Made by a program: the position numbers and the translations under genes. A stretch of DNA of 64,000 nucleotides from Pseudaminobacter soli (ex Li et al. 2025) (lineage in GTDB: Bacteria > Pseudomonadota > Alphaproteobacteria > Rhizobiales > Rhizobiaceae): positions 186,001-250,000 of the forward strand of contig NZ_PXYL01000001.1 in NCBI RefSeq assembly GCF_003012705.1, in the 5' to 3' direction. Positions 45,470 to 54,050 of this stretch are shown in pieces (position 1 is the first letter of the stretch; each line of letters opens with the position of its first letter). Below the pieces are notes generated by a model. The model made no database searches. It saw only the letters and a program-made list of their open reading frames with translations, and was not told the origin of the DNA.

Positions 45470-45736
45470 ATGAAGAATGTGGCTATCGTCGGTGCCCTGC
45501 TGGCTGTCTTTGCCTTGCCGGCATCTCCGGCCGGCGCCGTAGGGTGCTTCACGGGCGGCATTGCCGGAGGTGTGGCCGGACACTATGCGGGTCATCACGG
45601 ATTCCTGGGCGCCGTGGGCGGCTGTCTTGCCGGTCATGCACTTCATAAGAAGCAGATGGCGGAGCGTAGGCTAAGGCACCAGCAGGAAATGCATCCCGCT
45701 CGACCAGCCCCGGCTGGGCCTGCGCAGCAACCGTAA
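45470..45736 (+). CDS. Small secreted Gly-rich protein
   Basis: 88 residues. A signal peptide MKNVAIVGALLAVFALPASPAGA precedes a Gly/Ala/His-rich segment CFTGGIAGGVAGHYAGHHGFLGAVGGCLAGHALH, which has glycine-zipper-like spacing, and a basic, Pro-rich tail. Probably exported, with no recognised family. ATG 45458 four codons earlier is possible, but neither start has a clear Shine-Dalgarno. Function unknown. Confidence 0.6.
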   Translation: MKNVAIVGALLAVFALPASPAGAVGCFTGGIAGGVAGHYAGHHGFLGAVGGCLAGHALHKKQMAERRLRHQQEMHPARPAPAGPAQQP

Positions 45737-45781
45737 AGAAGCGGCAACCCGCGCGCCCCACGTTGCTGCCGCCCAAAAATC

Positions 45782-46612
45782 CTAGAACATGAACTCGGCC
45801 GTGAGAGGGTTCGGTCCGATGCGGCCGTCCGCAGAATCCATTCCACGAATCAATTGCATGTCGTCCGTGTCGAGTTCGAAGTCGAAGACATCGAAATTGG
45901 CGACGATGCGGTCCTTGTGGACGGATTTGGGAATCACGACCAGCTTTTCCTGCAGGTGCCAGCGGATGATCGCCTGGGCGACCGATTTGCCGTGCTTGCG
46001 GGCGATTTTCTCCAGCGTCGGATCCTGAAGCAACTGGCCGCTGCCGAGCGGGCTCCAGCTTTCGATCTGGATGTTGTGCTTGGCATGGTATTCGCGCTTG
46101 TCGCGCTGCTGGAAGCGCGGATGCAACTCGATCTGGTTGACGGCCGGTGTCACGCCCGTTTCCCCGATGATCCTTTCCAGATGGTCCTGGTTGAAGTTGG
46201 AAACGCCGATTGTCCCGATGCGGCCCTGGTCGCGCAGTTCGATCAGCGTCTTCCACGCCTCGACATATTTGTTCTGCTTGGGCATCGGCCAGTGAATGAG
46301 AAACATGTCGAGCTGTTCCAGCCCGAGATTCTTCATGGTTTGGTCGAAGGCCTTCAGCGCCTTGTCGCGTTCATGGGCGGCGTTGCGCAGCTTCGAGGTG
46401 ATGAACAGCTCGTTTCTCGCAACGCTGGTCTCGCGAAGAGCCTGCCCGACGCCCTGTTCGTTCTGATAGCCTTCCGCGGTGTCGATCGAGCGGTAACCGG
46501 CCGCGATGCCGTCCAGCACCACCTGGGCGGTTATGCCGGGATCGACTTGCCAGACGCCGAGTCCGAGCTGGGGAATGCTCGCGCCGCTGTTCAGCTTGAT
46601 TTGAGGTACCAT
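45782..46612 (-). CDS. Aldo/keto reductase
   Basis: 276 residues, a TIM-barrel NADPH-dependent oxidoreductase of the 2,5-diketo-gluconate reductase type. Motifs: GASIPQLGLGVWQVD, YRSIDTAEGYQNEQGVGQAL (catalytic Asp-Tyr region), ITSKLRNAAHERDKA with catalytic Lys, LIHWPMPKQN with catalytic His, and VIPKSVHKDRIVAN for NADPH binding. Monocistronic, between a small secreted-protein gene and the transsulfuration operon. Natural substrate unknown. Confidence 0.92.
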   Translation of the reverse strand: MVPQIKLNSGASIPQLGLGVWQVDPGITAQVVLDGIAAGYRSIDTAEGYQNEQGVGQALRETSVARNELFITSKLRNAAHERDKALKAFDQTMKNLGLEQLDMFLIHWPMPKQNKYVEAWKTLIELRDQGRIGTIGVSNFNQDHLERIIGETGVTPAVNQIELHPRFQQRDKREYHAKHNIQIESWSPLGSGQLLQDPTLEKIARKHGKSVAQAIIRWHLQEKLVVIPKSVHKDRIVANFDVFDFELDTDDMQLIRGMDSADGRIGPNPLTAEFMF

Positions 46613-46649
46613 GTCAGGTCCTTTCGGTTCCTTTTGCCCACGGGACTGT

Positions 46650-47819
46650 TCAACTCGCCAGCGCCTGCGAAAGATCCGCGATCAGGTCGTCGCCGTCCTC
46701 GATGCCGGCTGAAATGCGCACCAGCGAATCCGAGATGCCGAGCGCCCCGCGCTTTTCGACCGGGATGCTGCCATGCGTCATCAGGGCAGGGTGCTCGATC
46801 AGGCTTTCCACGCCGCCCAGGCTTTCGGCGAGTGCGAACAGGTGGGTGCGTTCGAGGAAGCGCTTGGTCGAGGCAAGGTCGCGGTCGAATTCGACGGTGA
46901 CCATGCCGCCGAAGGCGTGCATCTGCCGCTTGGCGATCTCATGCTGCGGATGGCTTTCGAGGCCCGGATAGATCACGCGCCGCACGTCGGGCCTGTCTTC
47001 CAGCCATTGCGCGATCTTGAGCCCGTTCTGCGAGTGCCGTTCGACACGCAGCGCCAGCGTCTTCAGCCCGCGCAACGCCAGAAAGCTGTCGAAGGGGCCG
47101 GAAATCGCGCCGACCGCGTTCTGCAGGAATTTCAGCCGGTCGGAAATGTCCACGTTGTCGCCCACGACAGCGCAGCCGCCGACCATGTCGGAGTGGCCGT
47201 TCAGATATTTGGTCGTGGAGTGGACCACGATGTCGATGCCGAGCTCCAGCGGCCGCTGGATGTAGGGGCTGGCGAATGTGTTGTCGGCAACCGTGATCAG
47301 CCCCTTGCGGCGACCAAGTGCTGCAACGGCTTCGAGATCGACGATGCGCAACAGTGGGTTGGTAGGCGTTTCGACCCACAGCATCTTCGTCTCCGGCCGG
47401 ATTGCAGCCTCGACGGAGGCGAGGTCGGTGAAATCGGCGAAGCTGATGTCGAGATTGGCGCTGCGCCGCCGCACCCGCTCCAGCAGGCGGAAGGTGCCGC
47501 CATAGATGTCGTCGGTGGCGACGATGTGCGAGCCCGCATCGAGCAGTTCGAGAACCGTGGCGATCGCCGCCAGGCCCGAGGCGAAGGCAAAGCCCGCACT
47601 GCCGCTTTCGAGGTCGGTGATGGCGCGCTCGAAGGCAAAGCGGGTCGGGTTCTGGCTGCGCGCATACTCGAAGCCCTTGTGCACGCCCGGGCTCTGCTGG
47701 GCATAGGTGGAGGTGGCGTAGATCGGCACCATCACCGCGCCGGTGGTCGGGTCGTGGCTCTGGCCGCCATGGATGGTGCGGGTGGCAAAGGCCAGGCGGT
47801 TCTTCTGCGGAATTGTCAT
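46650..47819 (-). CDS. Cystathionine gamma-lyase/synthase family PLP enzyme
   Basis: 389 residues of the Cys/Met metabolism PLP family. PLP lysine near residue 207 in VHSTTKYLNGHSD, with substrate Tyr and Arg motifs (YATSTYAQQSPG, YARSQNPTRFAFE) and SLGGVESLIEHPALMTHG near the C-terminus. The start overlaps the cbs stop by four bases, so it is the second gene of a cbs operon; the pair fits reverse transsulfuration (homocysteine to cysteine), making gamma-lyase the more likely activity. Gamma-synthase or methionine gamma-lyase cannot be excluded by sequence. Confidence 0.9.
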   Translation of the reverse strand: MTIPQKNRLAFATRTIHGGQSHDPTTGAVMVPIYATSTYAQQSPGVHKGFEYARSQNPTRFAFERAITDLESGSAGFAFASGLAAIATVLELLDAGSHIVATDDIYGGTFRLLERVRRRSANLDISFADFTDLASVEAAIRPETKMLWVETPTNPLLRIVDLEAVAALGRRKGLITVADNTFASPYIQRPLELGIDIVVHSTTKYLNGHSDMVGGCAVVGDNVDISDRLKFLQNAVGAISGPFDSFLALRGLKTLALRVERHSQNGLKIAQWLEDRPDVRRVIYPGLESHPQHEIAKRQMHAFGGMVTVEFDRDLASTKRFLERTHLFALAESLGGVESLIEHPALMTHGSIPVEKRGALGISDSLVRISAGIEDGDDLIADLSQALAS

Positions 47820-49204
47820 CTTGCGCGCCTCAGATGGTTGATCAGGTCGATGCGGGTGATGAGACCGACGAACTCGTCGCCGTCGAAGATGATCGCGACC
47901 TCGTTGCGGTCGAAGACCGGCAGCAGCGCGTCCAGCGTCTGGTTGGCCTGCAGCGTGTGAAGCTGGGAGGTCATGGCCGAGCTGACGGGCGCGTTGAAGC
48001 GGTCCCAGCGGCCTTCATACGGGCCGTCGACCTTGGCCAATATGTCGCTTTCGTCGATGATGCCGACCAGCTTGCCGTTGTCGATCACCGGCAGCTGCGA
48101 AACGTCGGCCCGCCGCATACGGCCATAGGCGGTCAGCAGCGAATCGTCCGGGCCGGCGAATACGGTGCCGCCCTCGCGATGCGAGCGGGCGACGAGGTCG
48201 CTCAGGTCGCCGTGCTGCTTGCGCTCGGACAGTCCCTGTTCGGCCAGCCAGAAATCGTCGAACACCTTGGAAAGGTATTTGTTGCCGCTGTCGCAGACGA
48301 AGGTCACCACGCGCTTGGGGCTCTTCTGCTCGCGGCAGTAGCGAAGCGCGGCGGACAGCAGGGTGCCCGAGGAGGAGCCGGCGAGGATGCCTTCGCGCGA
48401 AAGCAGGTCGCGCACCGCGAGCATGCTTGCCTTGTCGGACACCGAATAGGCTTTCGAAACCAGCGACAGGTCGGCGTTTGGCGGCACGAAATCCTCGCCG
48501 ATGCCTTCTACCGTCCAGCTTCCAGCCTCTTCCATGTGGCCGGTATTGATGAGCGGCGCCAGCACCGAGCCGATGGGGTCGGCCAGCACCATCTCGGTCT
48601 TGGGCGAGACGCGCTTGAAGAAGCGGCCGAGCCCGGTCAGCGTGCCGCCGGAGCCGACACCGACGACCACCGCGTCGACATCCTCCTGCAGTTGCTGCCA
48701 GATTTCCGGCCCGGTCGTTGTTTCATGCGCCAGCGGGTTGGCCGGATTGGCGAACTGGTTGGCATAGAAGGCGCCGGGCGTCTCGGCCGCGAGCTTCTCG
48801 GCCATGTCCTGATAGTATTCGGGGTGACCCTTGCCGACATCCGAGCGCGTCAGCCGCACTTCGGCGCCCAGCGCCCGCAGATGCTGAACCTTCTCGCGCG
48901 ACATCTTGTCGGGCACGACCAGCACGATGCGGTAGCCCTTTGGAATGCCGACCTGCGCAAGGCCGAGCCCGGTATTGCCGGCGGTCGCCTCGACGATGGT
49001 GCCGCCCGGCGCCAGCCGGCCGTAGCGCTCGGCATCCGCGATCATCGATAGCGCGATGCGGTCCTTGATCGAGCCGCCGGGATTCTGGCTCTCCAGCTTG
49101 ATGAACAGCCGGCAGGGCCCCGTGTCGAACTTGGTCAGCTCGACCATGGGCGTTTCGCCGATGAGGTCCAGGACCGACGGATAGGGCGGGCGCAGGCGTG
49201 ACAT
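47816..49204 (-). CDS. Cystathionine beta-synthase
   Basis: 462 residues. The PLP-dependent fold-II domain (1-330) has GGSIKDRIALSM (Lys47 likely bound to PLP), GNTGLGLAQ and GVGSGGTLTGLGR; the C-terminal part (about 340-462) holds a pair of CBS domains, ending GDEFVGLITRIDLINHL. The CBS pair suggests regulation by a nucleotide or S-adenosylmethionine. It lacks the N-terminal heme region of animal enzymes. First gene of the transsulfuration operon. ATG 49204 is used; upstream in-frame codons cross a poly-G tract. Confidence 0.92.
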   Translation of the reverse strand: MSRLRPPYPSVLDLIGETPMVELTKFDTGPCRLFIKLESQNPGGSIKDRIALSMIADAERYGRLAPGGTIVEATAGNTGLGLAQVGIPKGYRIVLVVPDKMSREKVQHLRALGAEVRLTRSDVGKGHPEYYQDMAEKLAAETPGAFYANQFANPANPLAHETTTGPEIWQQLQEDVDAVVVGVGSGGTLTGLGRFFKRVSPKTEMVLADPIGSVLAPLINTGHMEEAGSWTVEGIGEDFVPPNADLSLVSKAYSVSDKASMLAVRDLLSREGILAGSSSGTLLSAALRYCREQKSPKRVVTFVCDSGNKYLSKVFDDFWLAEQGLSERKQHGDLSDLVARSHREGGTVFAGPDDSLLTAYGRMRRADVSQLPVIDNGKLVGIIDESDILAKVDGPYEGRWDRFNAPVSSAMTSQLHTLQANQTLDALLPVFDRNEVAIIFDGDEFVGLITRIDLINHLRRAR

Positions 49205-49230
49205 TCTTTTCCTCCGCGTTGCGTTCGCGC

Positions 49231-49239
49231 GGGGGGGGG
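49231..49239. repeat. G9/C9 homopolymer tract in the cbs leader
   Basis: Nine G in a row on the plus strand, within GCGCG...CGCCCGCGC, about 27 bases upstream of the cbs start. It can slip during replication and changes the distance or structure ahead of the Shine-Dalgarno GGAGGA. Sequencing errors in such tracts are also common. Confidence 0.6.
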
Positions 49240-49484
49240 CGCCCGCGCGGCCGTTCCGCCTCATTGGAGAGGTGGATACGGATACAGATAGAAATCAGAC
49301 GGCAGCGGTGAATGGGGTCGGCTGTATCTGAAAGCGTATTCTATCTGGTGCCGGAACGACCGGAATGAAAGCCAAGAAATATCAAGAAATATACGCCATC
49401 TGGAATGAGAATCTACGGGTTCGGAGTTTCTCCGGCCCGGCGCATTTCAGTCGGACTATTGGTGGTGCGTGGGCGAGAACCGCC

Positions 49485-50405
49485 TCACGCCGGCGCGGTC
49501 GACCGCACGCGGCGGCTGCCGAGGTTCAGCAGGTTGCCGGACAGGATGAGCATGGCGCCCAGCGCGGTGAAGGCATCGATGCGCTCGGAATAGGCGAGGT
49601 AGCCCAGCAGCGCGGTCAGCGGCACGCGCAGGAAATCCATCGGCATCACTGCCGTCGCATCCGCATGGGACATGGCGCGCGCCGTGCAGTAGTGCGAGAA
49701 GGAGCCGGCGAAAGCCAGCGCCACGATCCACGGCCAGATATGGACCGAGGGCCACTGCCAGCTGTAGAGAGCCGGAATGAGGCCGATGACCGACTGGATG
49801 ACGAGCATCCAGAAAATGATTTTTACCGCGCTGTCGCCCCGCGTCATGGATTTGACAAGCACGTAGGAGACGGCAAATGTCATCGCCGCGCCCAGCACGA
49901 CGAACTGGCCCAGTTCGATCCCGTTGCCGCTTGGCCTCACGATAATTGTGACGCCGACCAGCCCGAGCAGGATTGCGCCCGTCTTCCAGGCGTTCATGCG
50001 CTCGCCCAGAAACGCCATGGCCAAGAGCGCGGTCCAGATCGGTGCGGTGAATTCGATGGCGATGACCTGAGCCAGCGGAATGAGCGTGAGCCCATAGAGC
50101 CAGGCGAACTGCCCGGCATAGTGGGCGATGTTGCGCGTCAGGTGCTGCACCGGATGCGAGGTCTTCATCGCCCGCAGCCCGCCCGCGCGCCAGACGAGTG
50201 GCGAGAGCAGCAAGAGGCCGATGACCGAGCGCATCTCCATGATCTGGAAAAGGCCGAGTTCGCGCGTCGTCTCGCGCCCGGCCGCCGTCATCATCAGCGT
50301 GCAGGCGAGCGAGCAGCCCATCCAGAAAGCGGCCTTGGGGAGAGATTGGCTGGCGGTCATGGCGCTGATATGCGGCCAGCGCCGGCTCGCGGCAATCGTG
50401 CTCAT
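49485..50405 (-). CDS. DMT superfamily (EamA) transporter
   Basis: 306 residues with about ten hydrophobic segments in two EamA repeats. The first repeat includes IEFTAPIWTALLAMAFLGERMNAWKTGAILLGLVGVTIIVRP, the second VMPMDFLRVPLTALLGYLAYSERIDAFTALGAMLILSGN, the characteristic EamA end motifs. ATG 50405 is chosen; ATG 50360 is a possible start. It is divergent from the BaiN-type gene with 94 bases between. Probably a metabolite exporter; substrate unknown. Confidence 0.88.
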   Translation of the reverse strand: MSTIAASRRWPHISAMTASQSLPKAAFWMGCSLACTLMMTAAGRETTRELGLFQIMEMRSVIGLLLLSPLVWRAGGLRAMKTSHPVQHLTRNIAHYAGQFAWLYGLTLIPLAQVIAIEFTAPIWTALLAMAFLGERMNAWKTGAILLGLVGVTIIVRPSGNGIELGQFVVLGAAMTFAVSYVLVKSMTRGDSAVKIIFWMLVIQSVIGLIPALYSWQWPSVHIWPWIVALAFAGSFSHYCTARAMSHADATAVMPMDFLRVPLTALLGYLAYSERIDAFTALGAMLILSGNLLNLGSRRVRSTAPA

Positions 50406-50499
50406 GGCCCATTCGCATGGGCCAGTTCGCGGCAACGCGTCACTCCACTTTGAGGCCAGTCTGGTATAGGAGGCTCGTTCGGCGAAGGAGCTGGGTGAT

Positions 50500-51681
50500 T
50501 TGGAAACAGTCGATGTCGTAGTGATCGGGGCGGGTGCGGCCGGCATGATGTGCGCTATCGAGGCGGGCAAGCGCGGCCGCTCGGTGCTGGTCGTCGACCA
50601 TGCAGCCGCGCCCGGCGAGAAGATCCGCATTTCCGGCGGCGGGCGCTGCAACTTCACCAATATCAACGCCAGCCCGAAGAATTTCCTCTCGCAGAACCCG
50701 CATTTCTCCATTTCGGCGCTCAGCCGCTACACGCAGCGCCATTTCATCGGCCTGGTCGAGCGCCACGGCATCGCCTATCACGAAAAGACGCTCGGCCAGC
50801 TCTTCTGCGATGGCTCTTCCACGCAGATCATCGCCATGCTGGTGGCAGAGATGAAGCGCCATGGCGCCGAGCTTCGGCTTGCCAACAGCGCGGAGAACAT
50901 CGAGCGGACGGACGGCGGCTTTTCGCTCAAGCTGACCACGGGCAAGGTGCGGTGCAAATCGCTAGTGGTGGCCTGCGGCGGCAAGTCGATCCCCAAGATG
51001 GGCGCCACCGGCTTCGGCTACGACATCGCCGCGCAATTCGGCCTGCGCCTCATCGAGACGCGGCCGGCGCTGGTGCCGCTGACCTTCGACCCGAACACGC
51101 TGGCGCGGCTGAAGCCGCTGGCGGGCGTTGCGGTGGATGGTGCGGTGATTTCCTGCGGCAAGACCCGTTTCGAGGAGGCGATGCTGTTCACCCATCGCGG
51201 CATCAGCGGGCCGTCGATCCTGCAGATCTCGTCCTATTGGCGCGAGGGCGACGAGATCGGCATTGCCATGCTGCCGCAGGTCGATCTGTTCGAGGCGCTG
51301 CGCCAGGCCCGCACTTCCAATGGGCGGCAGGCGTTGCAGACGGCGCTTGGCGCGCATCTGCCCAAGGCGCTCGCGCAGTCGATCGCCGAGGAGGCGCGCA
51401 TGCCCGGCAACATCGCCGACCTTTCGGACAGGCAGCTTCGGCGAGTGGTCGAGATGGTCAATGACTGGCGAATCAAGCCGGCGGGTTCGGAAGGCTATCG
51501 CACGGCCGAGGTGACGCTTGGCGGCGTCGACACGCGCGATCTCGATTCGAAGACCATGGCGGCAAAGGCCGTGCCGGGGCTCTATTTCATCGGCGAGGTG
51601 GTGGACGTGACCGGCTGGCTCGGCGGCTACAATTTCCAGTGGGCCTGGTCGTCCGGCTGGTGCGCGGGGCAGGCGGTTTGA
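50500..51681 (+). CDS. BaiN/YhiN family NAD(P)/FAD-dependent oxidoreductase
   Basis: 393 residues. FAD Rossmann motif VDVVVIGAGAAGMMCAIEAG (residues 4-23), KIRISGGGRCNFTN near 46, the HI0933-like central domain, and C-terminal GLYFIGEVVDVTGWLGGYNFQWAWSSGW. These match the BaiN/RdsA family, flavoproteins mostly of unknown substrate. Start is TTG 50500 with AAGGAG nine bases upstream; no ATG fits the N-terminal Rossmann motif. The SH3-domain gene follows after 68 bases. Confidence 0.88.
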   Translation: METVDVVVIGAGAAGMMCAIEAGKRGRSVLVVDHAAAPGEKIRISGGGRCNFTNINASPKNFLSQNPHFSISALSRYTQRHFIGLVERHGIAYHEKTLGQLFCDGSSTQIIAMLVAEMKRHGAELRLANSAENIERTDGGFSLKLTTGKVRCKSLVVACGGKSIPKMGATGFGYDIAAQFGLRLIETRPALVPLTFDPNTLARLKPLAGVAVDGAVISCGKTRFEEAMLFTHRGISGPSILQISSYWREGDEIGIAMLPQVDLFEALRQARTSNGRQALQTALGAHLPKALAQSIAEEARMPGNIADLSDRQLRRVVEMVNDWRIKPAGSEGYRTAEVTLGGVDTRDLDSKTMAAKAVPGLYFIGEVVDVTGWLGGYNFQWAWSSGWCAGQAV

Positions 51682-51749
51682 GCCCGCGCGCAGCCCCAAA
51701 GGGACGTCGCGTCAACCGCGTCTTAAAACCTTCGCGCCATGGTGGGGGC

Positions 51750-52553
51750 ATGGCTGGATTCGCGCTTCCCAAACTGAGATGGCTGGTGATCGGCGCCATT
51801 GGCGCGGGCATCTGGGCGATGACCCAGGAGCCGCCGTCGCCGCGCAAGACGCAGGCGCCGTCGCGCCCGGCCGTGACCGCGCAGCGCAAGGCCGAGCCGC
51901 CGGCAACCCCCAAGCCGCAGGCCGCTGTCACGCCTAGCGCGCCAAGCGCGCCCAAGCAGGTTGCGGCCACGCCGCCGAGCGCGCCCATTGCGCCGAAGGA
52001 GGTGGTGACGCCTGCCGCACGTCCATCGCAGATCATTACCAGTTCGGTGGCAAAGCCGGACCATCCCACGCCGGAGCCAGCACCCAGCAACGCCCTCTAC
52101 ACCACGACGCGGGTGAACCTGCGCGGCACCGCCAATGCGAGCGCGCCCGTGGTTGCCACGCTGAACATGGGGGAGGCGGTCAAGCCGATCCTGCTCGACG
52201 GCAAGTGGCAGCTGGTGTCGGTGCGCGGTCGCAAGGGCTGGATCCTTGCCGACTACCTGCATCCGGCAAATCCGAATGCGCCGCGCCCGGCAGGCTTGGT
52301 ACAGGGCAGTGCAGGGGCGAATGTCACGCAAAAGCCCGAGCCGCCGGCGTCGATCAAGCCGCAGGCCTATACGCCGCCGAAATCGGGACTGTTCTCAGCG
52401 GCGAGGGCGCTGTTCGGCGACAGGAAGCCGCTGCGGGCTCCGCAGGCCGGCGACTGCCAGTGCCCCTACGATCTGATGATCAACGGGTCGCAATGCGGCG
52501 AGCGCAGCGCCTACAGCCGCCGCAGTCGCCGGAACGTGCAGTGTTATCTGTGA
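51750..52553 (+). CDS. SH3 domain protein with Cys-rich C-terminal tail
   Basis: 267 residues: an N-terminal membrane anchor or signal segment (LRWLVIGAIGAGIWAM, about 10-25), an Ala/Pro-rich linker (26-115), a bacterial SH3 domain (about 118-175, TRVNLRGTANASAPVVATLNMGEAV, then KWQLVSVRGRKGWILADYL), and a C-terminal block DCQCPYDLMINGSQCGERSAYSRRS with conserved Cys (Cys-Pro-Tyr-Asp and later Cys). Similar tails occur in rhizobial secreted proteins. It probably faces the periplasm and binds cell wall. ATG 51750 has GGGGG before it. Confidence 0.75.
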   Translation: MAGFALPKLRWLVIGAIGAGIWAMTQEPPSPRKTQAPSRPAVTAQRKAEPPATPKPQAAVTPSAPSAPKQVAATPPSAPIAPKEVVTPAARPSQIITSSVAKPDHPTPEPAPSNALYTTTRVNLRGTANASAPVVATLNMGEAVKPILLDGKWQLVSVRGRKGWILADYLHPANPNAPRPAGLVQGSAGANVTQKPEPPASIKPQAYTPPKSGLFSAARALFGDRKPLRAPQAGDCQCPYDLMINGSQCGERSAYSRRSRRNVQCYL

Positions 52554-52582
52554 TCGAGAAGCAGTAAGCGGCGCTTTTGGAA

Positions 52583-52627
52583 AGCATGATCTTATCCGAA
52601 AAGTCTGCAACTTTTCGGGATCATGCT
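52583..52627. repeat. Nested palindromic intergenic repeat, copy 2
   Basis: Outer arms AGCATGATC / GATCATGCT (about 52584-52591 / 52619-52627) and inner arms CCGAAAAGT / ACTTTTCGG (52596-52604 / 52610-52618). It is nearly identical to the copy at 27828-27875, in opposite orientation, and also lies between convergent genes. Confidence 0.85.
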
Positions 52628-52939
52628 CTAGCGGCGCATGACGAGACCGAGCAGCAGCCCGACCACCGCAAGGCCGACCAGCGCGGTCAGGACCGGGTTG
52701 TCGTGTGCGACCTTGCCCACATCCCGCGTGCGCCTGGCGATCCGCGGCATGGCATCCTGCACGCGCGAAACCATCTCGCCATAGAGATCGGAGGCGTGGT
52801 CGCGCGTGTCATCGAAGGCAGCCGCTCCGCGCTTCGACATGGTTTTCTTCAGCGACGAGACTTCACTGCGAAGCGCCGCAATCTGGCTTTCGAGGTCGTC
52901 GGCCAGATCGTCGCGAAGCCTGGAAAATGGAGAAGCCAT
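52628..52939 (-). CDS. DUF883-like (YqjD/ElaB) membrane-anchored protein
   Basis: 103 residues: an amphipathic/coiled N-terminal part (LRDDLADDLESQIAALRSEVSSLKKTM), and a C-terminal membrane segment (DNPVLTALVGLAVVGLLLGLVMRR). This is the YqjD/ElaB layout, small proteins that bind ribosomes or stabilise membranes in E. coli; here the link is by fold and length only. Convergent with the SH3 gene across the palindromic repeat. Confidence 0.75.
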   Translation of the reverse strand: MASPFSRLRDDLADDLESQIAALRSEVSSLKKTMSKRGAAAFDDTRDHASDLYGEMVSRVQDAMPRIARRTRDVGKVAHDNPVLTALVGLAVVGLLLGLVMRR

Positions 52940-53020
52940 CCGGGGAATCCTCGTTTCGGTGATGGGAGCAAAACGGCAGTTTTGTCCTTTGGTTCCACCT
53001 GAAACGGGAGGCCCGAAGGC

Positions 53021-54031
53021 TTACTTTTCCGAAACGCCGGCCTCGGCAAAGCTCGCCATGCCGGTGTGGCACTCAAGCGCCGAGCGCACGATGTTGACGG
53101 CCAGGCATGCGCCAGAACCTTCGCCGAGCCGCATGCCGAGATCGAACAGCGGCTTGAGTTCCAGCGCTTCCAGGAGAGCCCGGTGCCCGGCCTCGGCCGA
53201 GACATGGGCGGCAAGAACGTGGGCGAGGCCTGCATTGTGCAGCCTTGCCAGCGGTGCCACGGCTGCGGTGCAGACGAAACCGTCGAGCAGCACCGGAACG
53301 CCGTGCCGGCGCGCGGCGAGCGTGGCGCCGAAGATGGCGGCGAGTTCGCGTCCGCCAAGCGCAGCGGCGACCTTCAGCGGGTCGGAGAGGGAGACAGCAT
53401 GCAGCGCGAGGCCCTTGTCGATGGCCGTCATCTTGCGTTTCAGGCCGGCGTCATCCACGCCGGTGCCGCGACCGGTCCATTTTTCCGCGCCGCCGCCGAA
53501 GAGGGCGGCCGCAATCGCCGCTGCCGGCGTGGTGTTGCCGATACCCATTTCCCCGAAGCAGATCAGGTCGGTGTCCTTGCCGACCGCCTCATAGCCAGCC
53601 GAGACGGCGGCGAGGAATTCGGCCTCGTCCATCGCCGGTTCCTGAGTGAAATCGCCGGTCTGGCGCTCGATCTCGAGCGGTATGACGGCAAGCTCGGCTC
53701 CGGCGATACGGGCGAGCTGATTGATCGCAGCACCGCCGCCGGCGAAATTCGCGACCATCTGCACCGTCACTTCCGACGGGTAGGCCGAGACGCCCTGCGC
53801 GGTCACGCCATGCGAGCCGGCAAAGACGATGACCTTGACCTTATCGAGCTTCGGCATGTCGCGGCCCTGCCAGCGCGCCAGCCAGGCGGCGATGGTTTCA
53901 AGCCGGCCGAGGCTGCCCTGCGGCTTGGTCAGCGTGTCCTGGCGGCGGGCAACCGCGTCGGCCGCCGAATCGCTCCCCATGGGCAGGTTTTCGCAGGCGG
54001 CGCGCAGGTCTTCGAGGGAGGTGAAGGTCAT
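53021..54031 (-). CDS. cobT: Nicotinate-nucleotide--dimethylbenzimidazole phosphoribosyltransferase
   Basis: Activates the lower ligand base of cobalamin, making alpha-ribazole phosphate. 336 residues; conserved PQGSLGRLETIAAWLARWQG, VFAGSHGVTAQGVSAYPSEVT, ICFGEMGIGNTTPAAAIAAAL (containing catalytic Glu) and LDGFVCTAAVAP. Last gene of the minus-strand run cobA-cobB-cobS-cobT; it starts 19 bases after cobS. Naming follows Salmonella; in Pseudomonas denitrificans this enzyme is called CobU. Confidence 0.95.
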   Translation of the reverse strand: MTFTSLEDLRAACENLPMGSDSAADAVARRQDTLTKPQGSLGRLETIAAWLARWQGRDMPKLDKVKVIVFAGSHGVTAQGVSAYPSEVTVQMVANFAGGGAAINQLARIAGAELAVIPLEIERQTGDFTQEPAMDEAEFLAAVSAGYEAVGKDTDLICFGEMGIGNTTPAAAIAAALFGGGAEKWTGRGTGVDDAGLKRKMTAIDKGLALHAVSLSDPLKVAAALGGRELAAIFGATLAARRHGVPVLLDGFVCTAAVAPLARLHNAGLAHVLAAHVSAEAGHRALLEALELKPLFDLGMRLGEGSGACLAVNIVRSALECHTGMASFAEAGVSEK

Positions 54032-54050
54032 TGTGGGGGCTCCGATAAGG

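Noticed and set aside
49205-49484. SAM-II or other riboswitch before the cbs operon
   Set aside because: I looked for the pseudoknot consensus and found none; the stretch holds only a poly-G tract and no clear structure.
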